Counted from the first letter of the stretch, positions 18,601 to 27,167 are shown. The stretch: DNA of 46,237 nt from Anaerolineae bacterium (GCA_016929775.1 JAFGIE010000137.1:1-46237), one strand, 5' to 3'. Program-made: numbers and translations. Notes: a model not told the origin generated them from the letters alone.

Positions 18601-18814
18601 AGGAGCAGTAGGCGACGATCTGGTCGTCCGCCTCGTAGACCCAAACGTCGATCAACTGCTCTCGCTCGTGCCACTCGGTGACCATGTGTGGCGTGATCTC
18701 GGTGCCGCCGCTCCATGTGCCGGGCCACTGCTCATCGCTGGCGAGCCACATCTCGGACAGCTTGACGGCGTCCTTGGGCATGTCCAGTTGCCGCAGAACA
18801 TACTCTGTACTCAC
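15689..18814 (-). CDS. Large protein with N-terminal GNAT acetyltransferase domain
   Basis: A 1,041-residue protein. Residues about 1-165 form a GNAT fold: VALLNVHPEYQGRSLGRRLLQRCLERC is the acetyl-CoA-binding motif A (Q/RxxGxG/A in the form QGRSLG), and LYKKTGFYWV is motif B. The remaining roughly 870 residues are rich in beta-strand segments and read as several beta-sandwich domains with a carbohydrate-active look (SVDHWHDEDATI, EVHWGNILLTKP), but I recognise no catalytic motif. It has no signal peptide. The GTG at 18814 is chosen for the upstream GAGGAG eight bases away. GNAT enzymes transfer acetyl groups to amines; the target is unknown. Upstream lie two terminator-like hairpins and a peptide gene. 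The two parts could also be read as an uncharacterised large family with a GNAT head. Confidence 0.8.
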   Translation of the reverse strand: MSTEYVLRQLDMPKDAVKLSEMWLASDEQWPGTWSGGTEITPHMVTEWHEREQLIDVWVYEADDQIVAYCSFNTLQEQKDAGYVALLNVHPEYQGRSLGRRLLQRCLERCSELGLTLLTLGTWSGNLKSVPLYKKTGFYWVPDTSVWMLNFVPSILSLPCAQPFFARHDWYATFVRDLVQDEDDERWEGMKVFTYRWEADGEALTAWADREARKITAVETDAFFAGAIADNIEPAKGMSTPIRWRITNKRDRPMSVSLVAAGTEHMRLDHRAAFQLGPGETRALEATVQIARDAPDPKQDKPVPSVRTLLVLDGEVLELGTGLRPRPAIAVSTEPRYVTLFPGVPKRVHLAFRSHLPEEVEATVRLAPEAGLGLDWREQRVSVPGKGFAGASVTLSADKGGVYPLYVSFGLPGGSTVAERLPVFCLPAGGLLADRGAKETRLENEWTRLILTPRAGEMVFQARQHDDRLGNQRARVGPPFWPSELDDYEFDIELRQSEGRVTATMTADMQSYEGIRLYREVSLGAGPLIEVSHALLNRGAATHKLQISTSVDHWHDEDATITVPLASGLVSSPRPEFPAAEEDISKHPEGLAERWIALESPHGTLGIVWDDDIIEQEVHWGNILLTKPQTCAPQQWARYGRQFLYVGPGDWRTVQHHARRLCGTEDRDEPIPAHTRAIHDVHIEPMPLVTIDDTVTATLAVDNLRRRPMEGQMELVLPAGVRADRTLLSFENVALGRVAEQQIVLQLPPDVGVHEARALLHTQLADGEATLPIIRLGRPGEVRVTHADADGRSVHVIDNGQAQFSVAPGFCGAVTAWMEDGVNHLRSPFPEVKTFAWMSPWYGGVTPLALKPRAWDMPGKLYQESFHAQAVDAPDARGIPWQGIRLEGLLTREELVGLAVELDYLTLPGSNLLKLDYRVRNLTTAPRAMNVGWFVFAQPGASAGEHTLRGAAIERKDTPWESWSIAGEWAMVTNPQDGRTMSMISPYPRVWMMDWGRAAGFLAWMDTVDLLPSGSTQRTCCLALCPDPESARRYAWLAKAL

Positions 18815-18844
18815 CGCATCTGCTCCTCTCTGCAAGACGCAAAA

Positions 18845-18867
18845 AGCCGTGGGCGGGGCCCACGGCT
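18845..18867 (-). terminator. Terminator/attenuator hairpin 1
   Basis: A perfect 10-bp stem (AGCCGTGGGC and GCCCACGGCT, loop of three), followed on the minus strand by a T-run into GCG. It lies between the peptide gene and the GNAT-headed gene, reading in their direction. Confidence 0.75.
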
Positions 18868-18884
18868 CAGTGACACAAAGAAAA

Positions 18885-18913
18885 AGCCGTGGGCGGCGAG
18901 TGCGCCCACGGCT
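18885..18913 (-). terminator. Terminator/attenuator hairpin 2
   Basis: An 11-bp stem (AGCCGTGGGCG and CGCCCACGGCT, loop of seven), followed on the minus strand by TTTTTCTTT. It shares its stem sequence with hairpin 1 and begins 12 bases after the stop of the 24-residue peptide. Confidence 0.8.
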
Positions 18914-18925
18914 GCCAATCACAGA

Positions 18926-19000
18926 TCAGTCAACAGGCACACTACATCCTTGGATCTCGGTTCCGGTCGGTTCCACCTTGCGAATGTTCGTATAGTCCAT
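18926..19000 (-). CDS. 24-residue peptide gene with own promoter, SD and terminators
   Basis: Too short for usual gene finding. On the minus strand, ATG at 19000 is preceded by AAAGGAGG (19017-19010) with nine bases of spacing, and by a promoter at 19032-19059. It encodes 24 residues, starting MDYTNIRKVEPTG and ending GCSVPVD, then TGA. Twelve bases later come two strong terminator hairpins, so it forms a self-contained transcript of about 150-180 bases. It is not rich in one amino acid, which argues against a classic attenuator leader. The single Cys and short acidic, Thr-rich sequence would fit a signalling or modified peptide, but no modification enzyme is next to it. The downstream gene is the GNAT-headed protein. 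The function is unknown. Confidence 0.7.
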   Translation of the reverse strand: MDYTNIRKVEPTGTEIQGCSVPVD

Positions 19001-19031
19001 GCTTGTTGACCTCCTTTCACGACAATCGGCT

Positions 19032-19059
19032 ATTCTACTCGAAAGGCTGGGAATGTCAA
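19032..19059 (-). promoter_or_regulatory. Promoter of the 24-residue peptide gene
   Basis: Minus strand TTGACA (19059-19054), 16 bases, TAGAAT (19037-19032). The transcript would start near 19025, about 25 bases before the ATG, leaving room only for the AAAGGAGG site. Confidence 0.75.
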
Positions 19060-19237
19060 ATCGGCCCACTGCGCACAGTTGACGCCGGGAGGGTTTGGGG
19101 TAGAATCAGACCCGCGCACGCCAATGCCCGGTCAAGGGCGAGGCGGGTAGAACGGATTTTCTAGTTTCATGCCAGTAGTTAGCATGAATATGACGGCTGC
19201 TGACAGGTATGCGTTGTATACTGGTCGTGTCGACAGG

Positions 19238-19262
19238 GGCGGCTTGTCGCGAGCCGCCTTTT
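19238..19262 (+). promoter_or_regulatory. Leader hairpin with T-run upstream of uvrA
   Basis: GGCGGCT (19238-19244) and AGCCGCC (19252-19258) form a 7-bp GC stem followed by TTTT, 33 bases before the uvrA ATG. A possible -10 box TATACT lies at 19215-19220, without a convincing -35, so the hairpin could be an attenuator or just a terminator for upstream readthrough. Confidence 0.45.
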
Positions 19263-19295
19263 GCTGCTTACGGAGACACGAAAGGGAACAGGCGC

Positions 19296-22229
19296 ATGGT
19301 TCAGGATCGGATCGTCATCCGCGGCGCCAAAGAGCACAATCTACAGAACATCGACGTCGTGCTGCCGCGGTTCAAGCTCGTGGTGATCACCGGGGTCTCG
19401 GGGAGCGGCAAGTCGTCGCTCGCGTTCGACACGTTGTACGCGGAGGGGCAGCGACGCTACGTCGAGTCGCTCTCTGCCTACGCGCGGCAGTTCATCGGGC
19501 AGATGGAGAAGCCCAAGGTCGACTATATCGGCGGACTGAGCCCGGCGATCGCGATCGAGCAAAAGGCGGTCAGCCGGAACCCCCGATCGACGGTGGCGAC
19601 GGTGACCGAGGTGTACGACTATTTGCGGGTGCTCTATGCGCGGGTCGGCACGCCACATTGCCCGCAGTGTGGGCGCGAGGTACACGCCCAGTCGGCGCAG
19701 GAGATCGTGGAGCAGGTCGCGGGCTTGCCTGCGGGGGAGCGCTTCCAGGTGCTGGCGCCGGTAGCGCGGAACCGCAAGGGCACCTTCCAGGACCTGTTTG
19801 CCGACGCTCAATCGGCGGGCTATGCGCGGGTCCGCGTAGACGGCGAGGTGCGCGATCTTTCGGACGAGATCCGCCTGGACAAGAACAAGCGGCACGACGT
19901 GGAAGTGGTCGTCGACCGCCTTGCAGTTCCCGAGGAGGGCGCCGACCGGGACGCGTTCCCGACTCGGCTGACGGACTCGGTGGAGACAGCGCTGGAGTTG
20001 GGCGATGGGCTGGTGGCGATCGAGCGCGAGGATGGGACGCTGTGGGTGCTGTCCGAGCGACACTCGTGCCCGGTGTGCGACCTCAGTTTCCCCGAACTGA
20101 CCCCGGCGATGTTTAGTTTCAACTCGCCGTTGGGCATGTGCCCCGAGTGCAACGGGCTGGGGACCAAGGTCGAGTTCGATCCCGAGCGCTTTGTGGAGCC
20201 AGGTCTGTCCTTGCACGAGGGCGCGGTGCGCCCGTGGGGTGAGCTGGGGAAGAAGAAGCGGAGCGGCACCTACAAGTCGGCGCAGCAGATCGTGACACAG
20301 CACGGCTACGACATGGACACGCCGTGGTCCGCGCTGTCAGAGGCGTGCCAGAACGCGATCCTGTACGGTGGAGCCAAGGTCGTGTGGGAGTGGGACGGCG
20401 AGAACGGGTCGGGTCGCTACGAAGGCAAGACCGAAGGCATCCTTAACGCCGTACGCCGGCGGTACCACCAGACCAAGTCGCAGGGCATGCGGCGTTGGTA
20501 CACGCAGTACATGAGCCAGCAGCCATGTCCTGTGTGCCACGGGCGGCGACTGCGTGCCGAGAGCGCAGCGGTGACGGTGGGCGGCAAGACGATCGTCGAG
20601 GCGACGGCGCTGAGCATCGGAGGGGCGCTGGCGTGGGCACAGGGGTTGTGGGCGCAGCTCTCGGAAGAGCAGCTCGAGATCGCCCAAGAGGTCCTCAAAG
20701 AGATCGAGGGGCGCCTGCAGTTCCTGATGAATGTGGGGCTGCACTACCTGACGCTCGATCGCCCGGCGCCGACGCTGTCGGGCGGCGAAGGACAGCGGAT
20801 CCGGCTGGCAAGCCAGATCGGCTGCGGGCTGGTAGGCGTGCTGTACGTCTTGGACGAGCCAAGCATCGGGCTGCATCAGCGCGACAACCGCCGCCTGCTG
20901 GACACGCTGGAGCAGCTGCGCGACGTGGGGAACACGGTGCTCGTGGTGGAGCACGACGAGGAGACGATGCGCACGGCGGACTGGATCGTCGACCTGGGGC
21001 CACGGGCGGGCGTACACGGCGGTAGGGTGGTTGCTGCGGGCACGCCAGAGCAGATCGAGCGGCATCCCACGTCGCTGACCGGGCAGTACTTGCGCGGCGA
21101 ACGGCAGGTGACGTCGCCCAACGGGCGGCGGCGCCCGGCGAACGGGAAGTGGCTGACCGTTGTCGGCGCGGCGCAGAACAACTTGAAGCGCCTGACGGTG
21201 CGCTTTCCGCTTGGCCTGTTCACGTGTGTGACGGGCGTTTCGGGGAGTGGCAAGTCGTCGCTCGTGGCGCAGACGCTGTACCCGGCGCTGGCGAACACGC
21301 TCCATCACGCGGCGCGCACCGTTGGCGCACACGACCGGATCGAGGGCCTGGCGGCGGTCAACAAGGTGATCAACATCACGCAGGACCCGATCGGGCGCAC
21401 GCCGCGCTCGAACCCGGCGACGTATGTGCAGCTCATGGGCCACATCCGCAGCCTGTTCACGCAGACGCAGGAGGCGCGGGCGCGCGGCTACAAGCCGGGG
21501 CGGTTTAGCTTTAACGTGAAGGGCGGGCGATGCGAGGCGTGCAAAGGCCACGGCAGGAAGCGGGTCGAGATGCACTTTCTGCCCGACGTGTGGGTGACGT
21601 GCAACGTGTGCGGCGGGACCCGGTTCAACCGCGAGACGTTGCAGATCCGCTACAAGGGGCGGAATATCGCGGATGTGCTGGACATGGACGTCGACGACGC
21701 GCTGGCGTTCTTTGAGAACGTGCCCCCGATCCGGCGCATTCTCCAGACGCTGGTTGACGTGGGGATGGGGTACATCAAGCTCGGGCAGAGCGCGACGACG
21801 CTGTCGGGGGGCGAGGCGCAGCGTGTCAAGCTGGCGAAGGAGCTGGCGCGCGTAGCGACGGGGGACACGGTGTACATCCTCGACGAGCCCACGACGGGGC
21901 TCCACTTTGCCGACATCCAGAAGCTGCTCGACGTGCTGCACTGCTTGACCGATGCCGGGAATACGGTGATCGTGATCGAGCACAACCTGGACGTGATCAA
22001 GACTGCCGACTGGATCGTGGACCTGGGCCCGGAGGGCGGCGACGCGGGGGGCTACATCGTCGCCGAAGGGACGCCCGAGGCAGTGGTGCAGGTGGCGCAG
22101 AGCTGCACTGGCGCGTTCCTGAGCAGGCTGCTGGCGGTGGAAGCGGGGCGGGCGCTGTCCCCCTCCGCCGAGGCAACCGAGGAGGTCGGGAGCAAGGCAA
22201 GGGCAGCCGTCGGCGCGAGCGTGAGCTAG
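19296..22229 (+). CDS. uvrA: Excinuclease ABC subunit A
   Basis: UvrA, 977 residues, near the usual 940-1000. It is the damage-recognition ATPase of nucleotide excision repair, working with UvrB on DNA. Both ABC modules are complete: Walker [10 protein letters not shown] appears near residue 32 and again in the second half ([15 protein letters not shown]), and signature [14 protein letters not shown] and [14 protein letters not shown] precede [11 protein letters not shown] and [11 protein letters not shown]. Zinc ligands are visible as CPVC...CPEC in the first half and CEAC...CNVC in the second, the latter in the conserved [11 protein letters not shown] segment. The ATG at 19296 follows AAAGGGAACAGG. 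A radical SAM gene 29 bases downstream may be co-transcribed, giving a DNA-repair theme. Confidence 0.98.
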   Translation: MVQDRIVIRGAKEHNLQNIDVVLPRFKLVVITGVSGSGKSSLAFDTLYAEGQRRYVESLSAYARQFIGQMEKPKVDYIGGLSPAIAIEQKAVSRNPRSTVATVTEVYDYLRVLYARVGTPHCPQCGREVHAQSAQEIVEQVAGLPAGERFQVLAPVARNRKGTFQDLFADAQSAGYARVRVDGEVRDLSDEIRLDKNKRHDVEVVVDRLAVPEEGADRDAFPTRLTDSVETALELGDGLVAIEREDGTLWVLSERHSCPVCDLSFPELTPAMFSFNSPLGMCPECNGLGTKVEFDPERFVEPGLSLHEGAVRPWGELGKKKRSGTYKSAQQIVTQHGYDMDTPWSALSEACQNAILYGGAKVVWEWDGENGSGRYEGKTEGILNAVRRRYHQTKSQGMRRWYTQYMSQQPCPVCHGRRLRAESAAVTVGGKTIVEATALSIGGALAWAQGLWAQLSEEQLEIAQEVLKEIEGRLQFLMNVGLHYLTLDRPAPTLSGGEGQRIRLASQIGCGLVGVLYVLDEPSIGLHQRDNRRLLDTLEQLRDVGNTVLVVEHDEETMRTADWIVDLGPRAGVHGGRVVAAGTPEQIERHPTSLTGQYLRGERQVTSPNGRRRPANGKWLTVVGAAQNNLKRLTVRFPLGLFTCVTGVSGSGKSSLVAQTLYPALANTLHHAARTVGAHDRIEGLAAVNKVINITQDPIGRTPRSNPATYVQLMGHIRSLFTQTQEARARGYKPGRFSFNVKGGRCEACKGHGRKRVEMHFLPDVWVTCNVCGGTRFNRETLQIRYKGRNIADVLDMDVDDALAFFENVPPIRRILQTLVDVGMGYIKLGQSATTLSGGEAQRVKLAKELARVATGDTVYILDEPTTGLHFADIQKLLDVLHCLTDAGNTVIVIEHNLDVIKTADWIVDLGPEGGDAGGYIVAEGTPEAVVQVAQSCTGAFLSRLLAVEAGRALSPSAEATEEVGSKARAAVGASVS

Positions 22230-22258
22230 GCGGGTCAGGGCGTGGCATAGGCGGACCG

Positions 22259-23140
22259 ATGGCAAGCGTGGTCAAAGAGATCGAAGCCAAGGTGCTCCTG
22301 GGCCGGTGCAAGGACCCAGAGGGCTGGTTCGGGGTCATGTACAACATGAACCTATACCGAGGCTGTGAACACCACTGTATCTACTGTGATTCGAGAAGCG
22401 ATTGCTATCAAATCGCGGACTTTGACGGAGAGTTGCTGGTCAAGGCGAACGCGATCGACCTGCTGCGCAAAGAACTGGCAAGCAAGCGGGTCAAGGGCAC
22501 GGTCGGCACGGGGTCGATGCAGGACCCGTACACGCCGTCCGAAGCCAGGCTGAACATGACCGGTCAGGCGCTGGACGTGATCGCGCAGATGCGATACCCG
22601 GTGCACATCCTGACCAAGAGCGACCTGGTGCTGCGGGACGTGGACGTGCTGGTCGAGATCAACAAGGTGCACGCCTCGGTCTGCTTGACGGTCACGACAG
22701 CAGACGACGCGTTGGGCAAGGTCGTCGAGCCTGGAGCGCCGTCGGTCTCGCGGCGCTTTGCGGCGGCGAAGGTGCTGGCGGAGCGAGGGATCCAGGTCGG
22801 GATCACACTCATGCCGGTGCTGCCGTTCATCGAGGACAGCGAGGAGAACATTGCCGCGATCGTGGCGCGCGCACACGCTGCGGGCGTGAGCTATATCGTC
22901 CCCTGGTTTGGGATGAGCCTGCGCGCCGGGCAGCGCGAGCACTATTACGCACAGCTGGATGCGCACTTTCCCGGGCTCCGCGCACGGTACGAGGCGACGT
23001 ACGGCGATCGCTACACTTGCGCGTGCCCCAACGCAAGACGGCTGAGCGAGGTGTTTCACGCAGAGCTGGCGCGGTACGGCATGGGGACGAGCGTGCGCCC
23101 GTACCGGGCGGCAACGGCGCAGCAGATGCCGCTCTTCTAG
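22259..23140 (+). CDS. Radical SAM protein, SplB-like
   Basis: A 293-residue radical SAM protein of the SplB/Rv2578c-like group. NLYRGCEHHCIYCDSRS carries the CxxxCxxC 4Fe-4S cluster ligands (Cys36, Cys40, Cys43). GTGSMQDPYTPSE and HILTKSDLVLRDVD are typical of spore-photoproduct-lyase-like relatives. The C-terminal CACPNARRL is also family-like. Members use SAM to make a radical; the founding SplB repairs spore photoproduct in DNA, but most relatives have no known substrate. Its place directly behind uvrA supports, without proving, a repair role. The ATG at 22259 lies 29 bases after the uvrA stop, with only a weak ribosome site. Confidence 0.88.
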   Translation: MASVVKEIEAKVLLGRCKDPEGWFGVMYNMNLYRGCEHHCIYCDSRSDCYQIADFDGELLVKANAIDLLRKELASKRVKGTVGTGSMQDPYTPSEARLNMTGQALDVIAQMRYPVHILTKSDLVLRDVDVLVEINKVHASVCLTVTTADDALGKVVEPGAPSVSRRFAAAKVLAERGIQVGITLMPVLPFIEDSEENIAAIVARAHAAGVSYIVPWFGMSLRAGQREHYYAQLDAHFPGLRARYEATYGDRYTCACPNARRLSEVFHAELARYGMGTSVRPYRAATAQQMPLF

Positions 23141-23180
23141 GACCCCGATGCCGCAGGCGTCCCCTCTTGCCAGCGGGGTC
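23141..23180 (+). terminator. Possible weak terminator
   Basis: GACCCCG (23141-23147) and CGGGGTC (23174-23180) flank a 26-base loop containing a small GCC-GCA-GGC stem, between the converging radical SAM and WYL genes. There is no clear T-run, so it is a weak case. Confidence 0.3.
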
Positions 23181-23188
23181 GGGTAGGC

Positions 23189-24199
23189 TCACAGTTCTGC
23201 CATTCCCTGGTCGCCGAATGCCCCGTTCTCTACGTCCGCCTCGGGTTCCTCGTAGTGGCGCAATGCTCCGTGGGCTGCCTCGCGGACGCGTGCGCTGAGC
23301 TCGGGCGGGGAGATGACCTGGGCCCCGGCGCCAAGGCCCAACACCCAGCCCGTAGTCCAGTCGAGGTTGTGGACGCCAAAGCGCGCGATCGCGCCGCCGC
23401 CGGGTTGCTCCTCGATCTCCATCCAGTGCCCGTACAGGTCGCGCGCCTTTGTCGTGACCGCGGGATAGAGCCGCACCACGACGCGGTAGTTGGGTTCGCT
23501 CCACAGCGTGTGGTCAAGGTGGTCGCGCACGTCAAAGCTGGCAGGCATCTCGAAGCGCTCGTCCAGCGGCGCTGCCTCCTGGATGCGATCCACGCGAAAG
23601 GTACGCATCTCCTGGCGCAGGCGGCAGTAGCCGACGAGGTACCACAATCCCCAGCGGAAGCTGAGCGCGTAGGGCTCGATCACGCGGGCATTGGCCTCGT
23701 CACGCCCCGGCGCGCGGTAGGTCACGCGCGCACAGCGGCGGTCGATCACGCACTGCCGGAGCACGTGCAGCGCCGACTCCCACGGTCGGTAGTCGCGCGC
23801 CGTGATCTCTTCGACGATCAGGCTTTGGCGGGCAAGCGCGACCTGGCGGCGCAGCTCGTCAGGCAGGACGTTGTCGAGCTTGGCGGTCACGGATGTCACG
23901 GCGTCGTCGTACGTTCTGCCCCACACTTCGCGAACCAGGTTGGCGCCCATGTAGAGCACGGTCGCTTCCTCGGCGCTAAAGATGAGGGGCGGCAGCTTGT
24001 AGCCGCGGAGCAACGAGAAGCCACCGTACGGGCCACGTTCCGAGTAGATCGGGATGCCCATCTCGTCGAGCATCGACATGTAGCGGTGGATGGTGCGCTC
24101 GGAGACGCTCAGCTCGGCGGCAAGGTCGGCAGCCTTCCAGGTCGGGCGCGTCTGGAGCAGCATGATCAGCGAAAGTAGTCGCGTCGCGACGTTGCTCAT
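23189..24199 (-). CDS. HTH/WYL-domain transcriptional regulator (YafY-like)
   Basis: A 336-residue regulator. The N-terminus has a DeoR-like helix-turn-helix: TWKAADLAAELSVSERTIHRYMSMLDEMGIPI, followed by ERGPYGGFSLLRGYKLPPL, the standard wing. From about residue 130 is a WYL domain, with YALSFRWGLWYLVGYCRLRQEMRTFRVDRI as the ligand-binding core. The tail is the WCX-type domain (GAGAQVISPPELSARV). WYL proteins sense nucleic acids, nucleotides or other ligands and often act in DNA-damage or defence regulons. The ATG at 24199 has GGAGG seven bases upstream. It lies 75 bases downstream of a URO-D-like gene and could regulate that unit or the nearby uvrA group. Confidence 0.93.
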   Translation of the reverse strand: MSNVATRLLSLIMLLQTRPTWKAADLAAELSVSERTIHRYMSMLDEMGIPIYSERGPYGGFSLLRGYKLPPLIFSAEEATVLYMGANLVREVWGRTYDDAVTSVTAKLDNVLPDELRRQVALARQSLIVEEITARDYRPWESALHVLRQCVIDRRCARVTYRAPGRDEANARVIEPYALSFRWGLWYLVGYCRLRQEMRTFRVDRIQEAAPLDERFEMPASFDVRDHLDHTLWSEPNYRVVVRLYPAVTTKARDLYGHWMEIEEQPGGGAIARFGVHNLDWTTGWVLGLGAGAQVISPPELSARVREAAHGALRHYEEPEADVENGAFGDQGMAEL

Positions 24200-24274
24200 A
24201 TGTGTGCCTCCGTCGGGTACGGGGAGGGCAGTACGACCTCGCCGTAGCGAGGCGGCGATGTAGAAACGCGCGGA

Positions 24275-25327
24275 TCAGGTGCAGGCGGCGGCAGCCATGT
24301 GCTGGCGATGTGCCGTGCCATAGCACACGCCCTCGTCCAAGAAGGCGGCAATGTTGTCGAACGGCGTGCCCGCGACGATGCCATTCCCGGCGGCGAGACA
24401 CATGCCGCCATCCGGGCGATCGAACGTATCGATCAGGAACCGCACCTCGCGGCGGACGCCGTCGGGGTCCTTCTCTTGGAGCACGTGCTGCACGTCAAAG
24501 CCGACGAGGAAGGTGAGGCGCTCGCCATAGGTGCGCGCGACGGCGACCTCGTCCATGGTGCCTTTCTGCACCGGGTGGAACACGTCGAGCCCAACCTCGA
24601 TCAGGTCATCGAGGATGGCGGTGTTGTTGCCGCAGCTGTGCAACCACCAGTGCACGCCGTGCTGGCGCAGGAGCTGACCGATGCGCGCATAGTAGGGCTT
24701 GATGAACGTGCGAAAGAGGCGCGGCGGCATAAAGAGCTGTGTCTGGTGTCCTAGGTCATCGCTGGTCCAGAACCCGTCCGGCTCAAACTCGCGGATGGCG
24801 CGCGCGATGTAGCCGAGGTAGAGGTCGCACAGCGCGCCATGCAGACGGTGGATCTCGTCCGGGGCAAAATAGTAGTCCATCAGCAGGTTCTGCATGCCGC
24901 GGATGGCCCACGGACGCTCGAAGAAGAGGCGCCACCACCCGAAGAGCAAGTAGCGATCCTCGGCGCGCGCCCGGTCCGCCTGCTCGACGAGGGCGTCGAA
25001 TTGGGGATCTCGCTCTGGATCGGGCAGCTTGCCGATGAACTCGTCCAGCTTGGCCCAGTCGTCGATCACGGCGCGCGCGTCGTGGGCGCCCGCTGTCGTA
25101 AAGGTCCAAGAGAGGCCCATCGCCTGTACGTCGAGCGGCTCGACCCAGATCATGGCGGCGTCCTCGGGGTACCGCTCAAAGGCCGACAGCCGGTCGCCGT
25201 ACTGGTCACGCAGGCCCTCGCCCCACCACTTGGCGCGGATCATCGGGATGCGCGCGGGACTGCCGCGCTGGATGGCCTTGATCACCTCCGCCCGCGGGAG
25301 GTGAGGCCAGGTCGCCGCATCTGTCAT
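24275..25327 (-). CDS. URO-D-like family protein (corrinoid methyltransferase-like)
   Basis: A 350-residue URO-D-fold protein. It has the early RAEVIKAIQRGSPARIPMIRAKWW segment, YLLFGWWRLFFERPWAIRGMQNLLMDYYF, a DDLGHQTQLFMPP loop and WWLHSCGNN, where His and Cys resemble the metal ligands of URO-D-like methyltransferases (MtaA/CmuA relatives). It then runs FHPVQKG to GGMCLAAGNGIVAGTPFDN, the common barrel end. True UroD lacks the HSCG motif, so a corrinoid- or zinc-dependent methyltransferase role is more likely than haem synthesis. The ATG at 25327 follows GAGGAG. It lies 12 bases after nnr and is probably translated from the same mRNA. Confidence 0.85.
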   Translation of the reverse strand: MTDAATWPHLPRAEVIKAIQRGSPARIPMIRAKWWGEGLRDQYGDRLSAFERYPEDAAMIWVEPLDVQAMGLSWTFTTAGAHDARAVIDDWAKLDEFIGKLPDPERDPQFDALVEQADRARAEDRYLLFGWWRLFFERPWAIRGMQNLLMDYYFAPDEIHRLHGALCDLYLGYIARAIREFEPDGFWTSDDLGHQTQLFMPPRLFRTFIKPYYARIGQLLRQHGVHWWLHSCGNNTAILDDLIEVGLDVFHPVQKGTMDEVAVARTYGERLTFLVGFDVQHVLQEKDPDGVRREVRFLIDTFDRPDGGMCLAAGNGIVAGTPFDNIAAFLDEGVCYGTAHRQHMAAAACT

Positions 25328-25339
25328 CGTCGCATCTCC

Positions 25340-27016
25340 TCAGGCGCGGAGTCTCTTGAGCGCCTCTGGCAGGGCAGGAAGCAGGTCGCCGGCGAGCATG
25401 CCGGCGGGCCCCACACGCTGCGCCACGATCTGACCGGCGAGCGCGTGCACGTACGCGCCGCAGAGGGCTGCGGCAAAGGGCTCCAGCCCCTGAGCCAGCA
25501 TGCCGGCGATCGCGCCGGCGAGGACATCACCCGTACCCGCCGTGGCGAGGCCCGCATTGGCAAAGGGCAGGATCGTGGCGCGTCCATCGGGGGCAGCGAT
25601 GACCGAAAACGCGCCCTTGAGCACCACGACCTGTTCCCACGCCTGCGCCCGATCGCGCGCCACGCCGATCCGGTCGGCGTTGACCTCGCCCGTCGAGAGG
25701 CCAGTCAGGCGGGCCATCTCGCCCGGGTGGGGGGTGAGGATGGAGCGACGTGGGAGCGTCGTCCACCACTCCTCCGCCTCTGCAAGGGCGTTCAGGGCAT
25801 CCGCGTCGACGACGAGGGGCGGCAGACCGGCGCCCTGGCTCTCGGCTGCCTGTGTCCCGGGTTGGAAGCCCATCCCACGGCGCCGTACGGCGTGGACGAG
25901 GCCCAGCAACTGGTGCACAAAGGCCACGGTCTTGGGATCGCGTCCCAAACCGGGCCCCAGGAGCAGGGCGCTATAGCCCTCGAGCCGCTCGGCAAGGATG
26001 CGGGCGGCGTCCGGTACCAGCGCGCCCATCTCGTGGGGCAGCAGGATGTACGTCGCTTCGTTCAGGCGAGCCGCCAGCGAGGCGTGAATGGCCTGCGGCG
26101 GAGCAAGGGTCACCAGCCCCACCCCGACCCGCGCGGCGGCGGCGGCGGCGAGGTAGGGCGCGCCGGTATAGTTGACCGATCCGGCGACGACCATCGCCTT
26201 GCCGAAAGTGCCCTTGTGCGCATCGTCGGGCCGATCGGGTAGGGCAGCCCGGATCGCGGGCGCGGTGGCGACCTCGATCGGAAGCCCGGCGGCGAGGTCC
26301 GGGTCGATGCCGATGTCGGCGATGACCAGTTCGCCGAGCGCCGAGGCGCCGGGAAAGCGCAGTTGCCCGTGCTTGGCGGCGGCAAAGGTCACGGTCAGGT
26401 CGGCACGCAGCGCGGCAGGGTCGAGCTCGCCCGTGTCGCAGTTGAGCCCACTGGGCACGTCCACGGCGACGACGTAGGGTTGGGGCACGGCGCCAAGACC
26501 TGGAGGGGGCGTTGGAGGTACGAGCTCTACCAGGCCCGTGGCAGCGGCGCTGCGGCGCTCCTGCACGGCAGCGCGCACGGTGTGCAAGAGCCGTGCGAGG
26601 TCACCCTCGATCGGGCGCGCGATGCCTGTGCCCAGGAGGGCGTCGATGATGATGTCCACGTTCTGCAGGGCCTTGGAGAGCATCTTGCCATTCTCACCCG
26701 CCGCGGAGGAGAAGCAGTGGACGCTCAGCCTGCGCGCAGCGGCGAGGTTGGCGTCGTCCGCCGGGCGCTCGCGCCACAAGTAGCAGATGATCTGTGCGCC
26801 TGCCTGGGCGAGGTAGCGGGCGGCGACCAGCCCATCGCCGCCATTGTTGCCCGGCCCGACGAGGACGAGCACACGCCCGCCCTTGACTGGGAGGCGCATC
26901 TCGATCGCCTCTGCGACGGCGCGGCCGGCGTTCTCCATCATCGCGGCGTAGGGGTGTCCTCCGGCGTCGGCGCGCTGTTCGAGATCTCGCAGCTCCTGCA
27001 CGGTGACGAGCTTCAT
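25340..27016 (-). CDS. nnr: Bifunctional NAD(P)HX epimerase / ADP(ATP)-dependent dehydratase
   Basis: A 558-residue fused repair enzyme that restores damaged (hydrated) NADH and NADPH. The N-terminal epimerase (YjeF_N) has [19 protein letters not shown] (about 48-66) and [14 protein letters not shown]. The C-terminal dehydratase (YjeF_C) has [46 protein letters not shown] and [21 protein letters not shown]. Two unusual insertions stand out: an Ala/Pro-rich loop before [11 protein letters not shown] and a short [14 protein letters not shown] stretch after the GPGLG region. The ATG at 27016 has GGAGG four bases upstream. The gene starts an operon with the URO-D-like gene and the WYL regulator, from the promoter at 27115-27143. 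Confidence 0.95.
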   Translation of the reverse strand: MKLVTVQELRDLEQRADAGGHPYAAMMENAGRAVAEAIEMRLPVKGGRVLVLVGPGNNGGDGLVAARYLAQAGAQIICYLWRERPADDANLAAARRLSVHCFSSAAGENGKMLSKALQNVDIIIDALLGTGIARPIEGDLARLLHTVRAAVQERRSAAATGLVELVPPTPPPGLGAVPQPYVVAVDVPSGLNCDTGELDPAALRADLTVTFAAAKHGQLRFPGASALGELVIADIGIDPDLAAGLPIEVATAPAIRAALPDRPDDAHKGTFGKAMVVAGSVNYTGAPYLAAAAAARVGVGLVTLAPPQAIHASLAARLNEATYILLPHEMGALVPDAARILAERLEGYSALLLGPGLGRDPKTVAFVHQLLGLVHAVRRRGMGFQPGTQAAESQGAGLPPLVVDADALNALAEAEEWWTTLPRRSILTPHPGEMARLTGLSTGEVNADRIGVARDRAQAWEQVVVLKGAFSVIAAPDGRATILPFANAGLATAGTGDVLAGAIAGMLAQGLEPFAAALCGAYVHALAGQIVAQRVGPAGMLAGDLLPALPEALKRLRA

Positions 27017-27114
27017 CGGTCCTCCAACCAACTCGGGAGTGGCGGGGCAATACCGTCGGAACAGCCAGCGGCGTCCGGCGGGTCGCACAAACGACGGGCT
27101 CCCCGACCAGGGGC

Positions 27115-27143
27115 ATTGTACTCGATCCGCCCACCTGGCGCAA
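27115..27143 (-). promoter_or_regulatory. Promoter of the nnr operon
   Basis: Minus strand TTGCGC (27143-27138), 17 bases, TACAAT (27120-27115). Divergent from, and about 20 bases from, the pyrimidine phosphorylase promoter. Confidence 0.6.
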
Positions 27144-27158
27144 GAGGCCTGGGTTCTG

Positions 27159-27167
27159 TGGTATAAT
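27159..27167 (+). promoter_or_regulatory. Extended -10 promoter of the pyrimidine phosphorylase gene
   Basis: TGG directly precedes a perfect TATAAT (27162-27167), an extended -10 element, which would compensate for the lack of a recognisable -35 box. The transcript leader would be about 25 bases. Confidence 0.7.

Noticed and set aside
20337..22265. 642-codon minus-strand frame
   Set aside because: It lies wholly opposite uvrA, which has all its motifs; the frame is due to GC-rich codon use.
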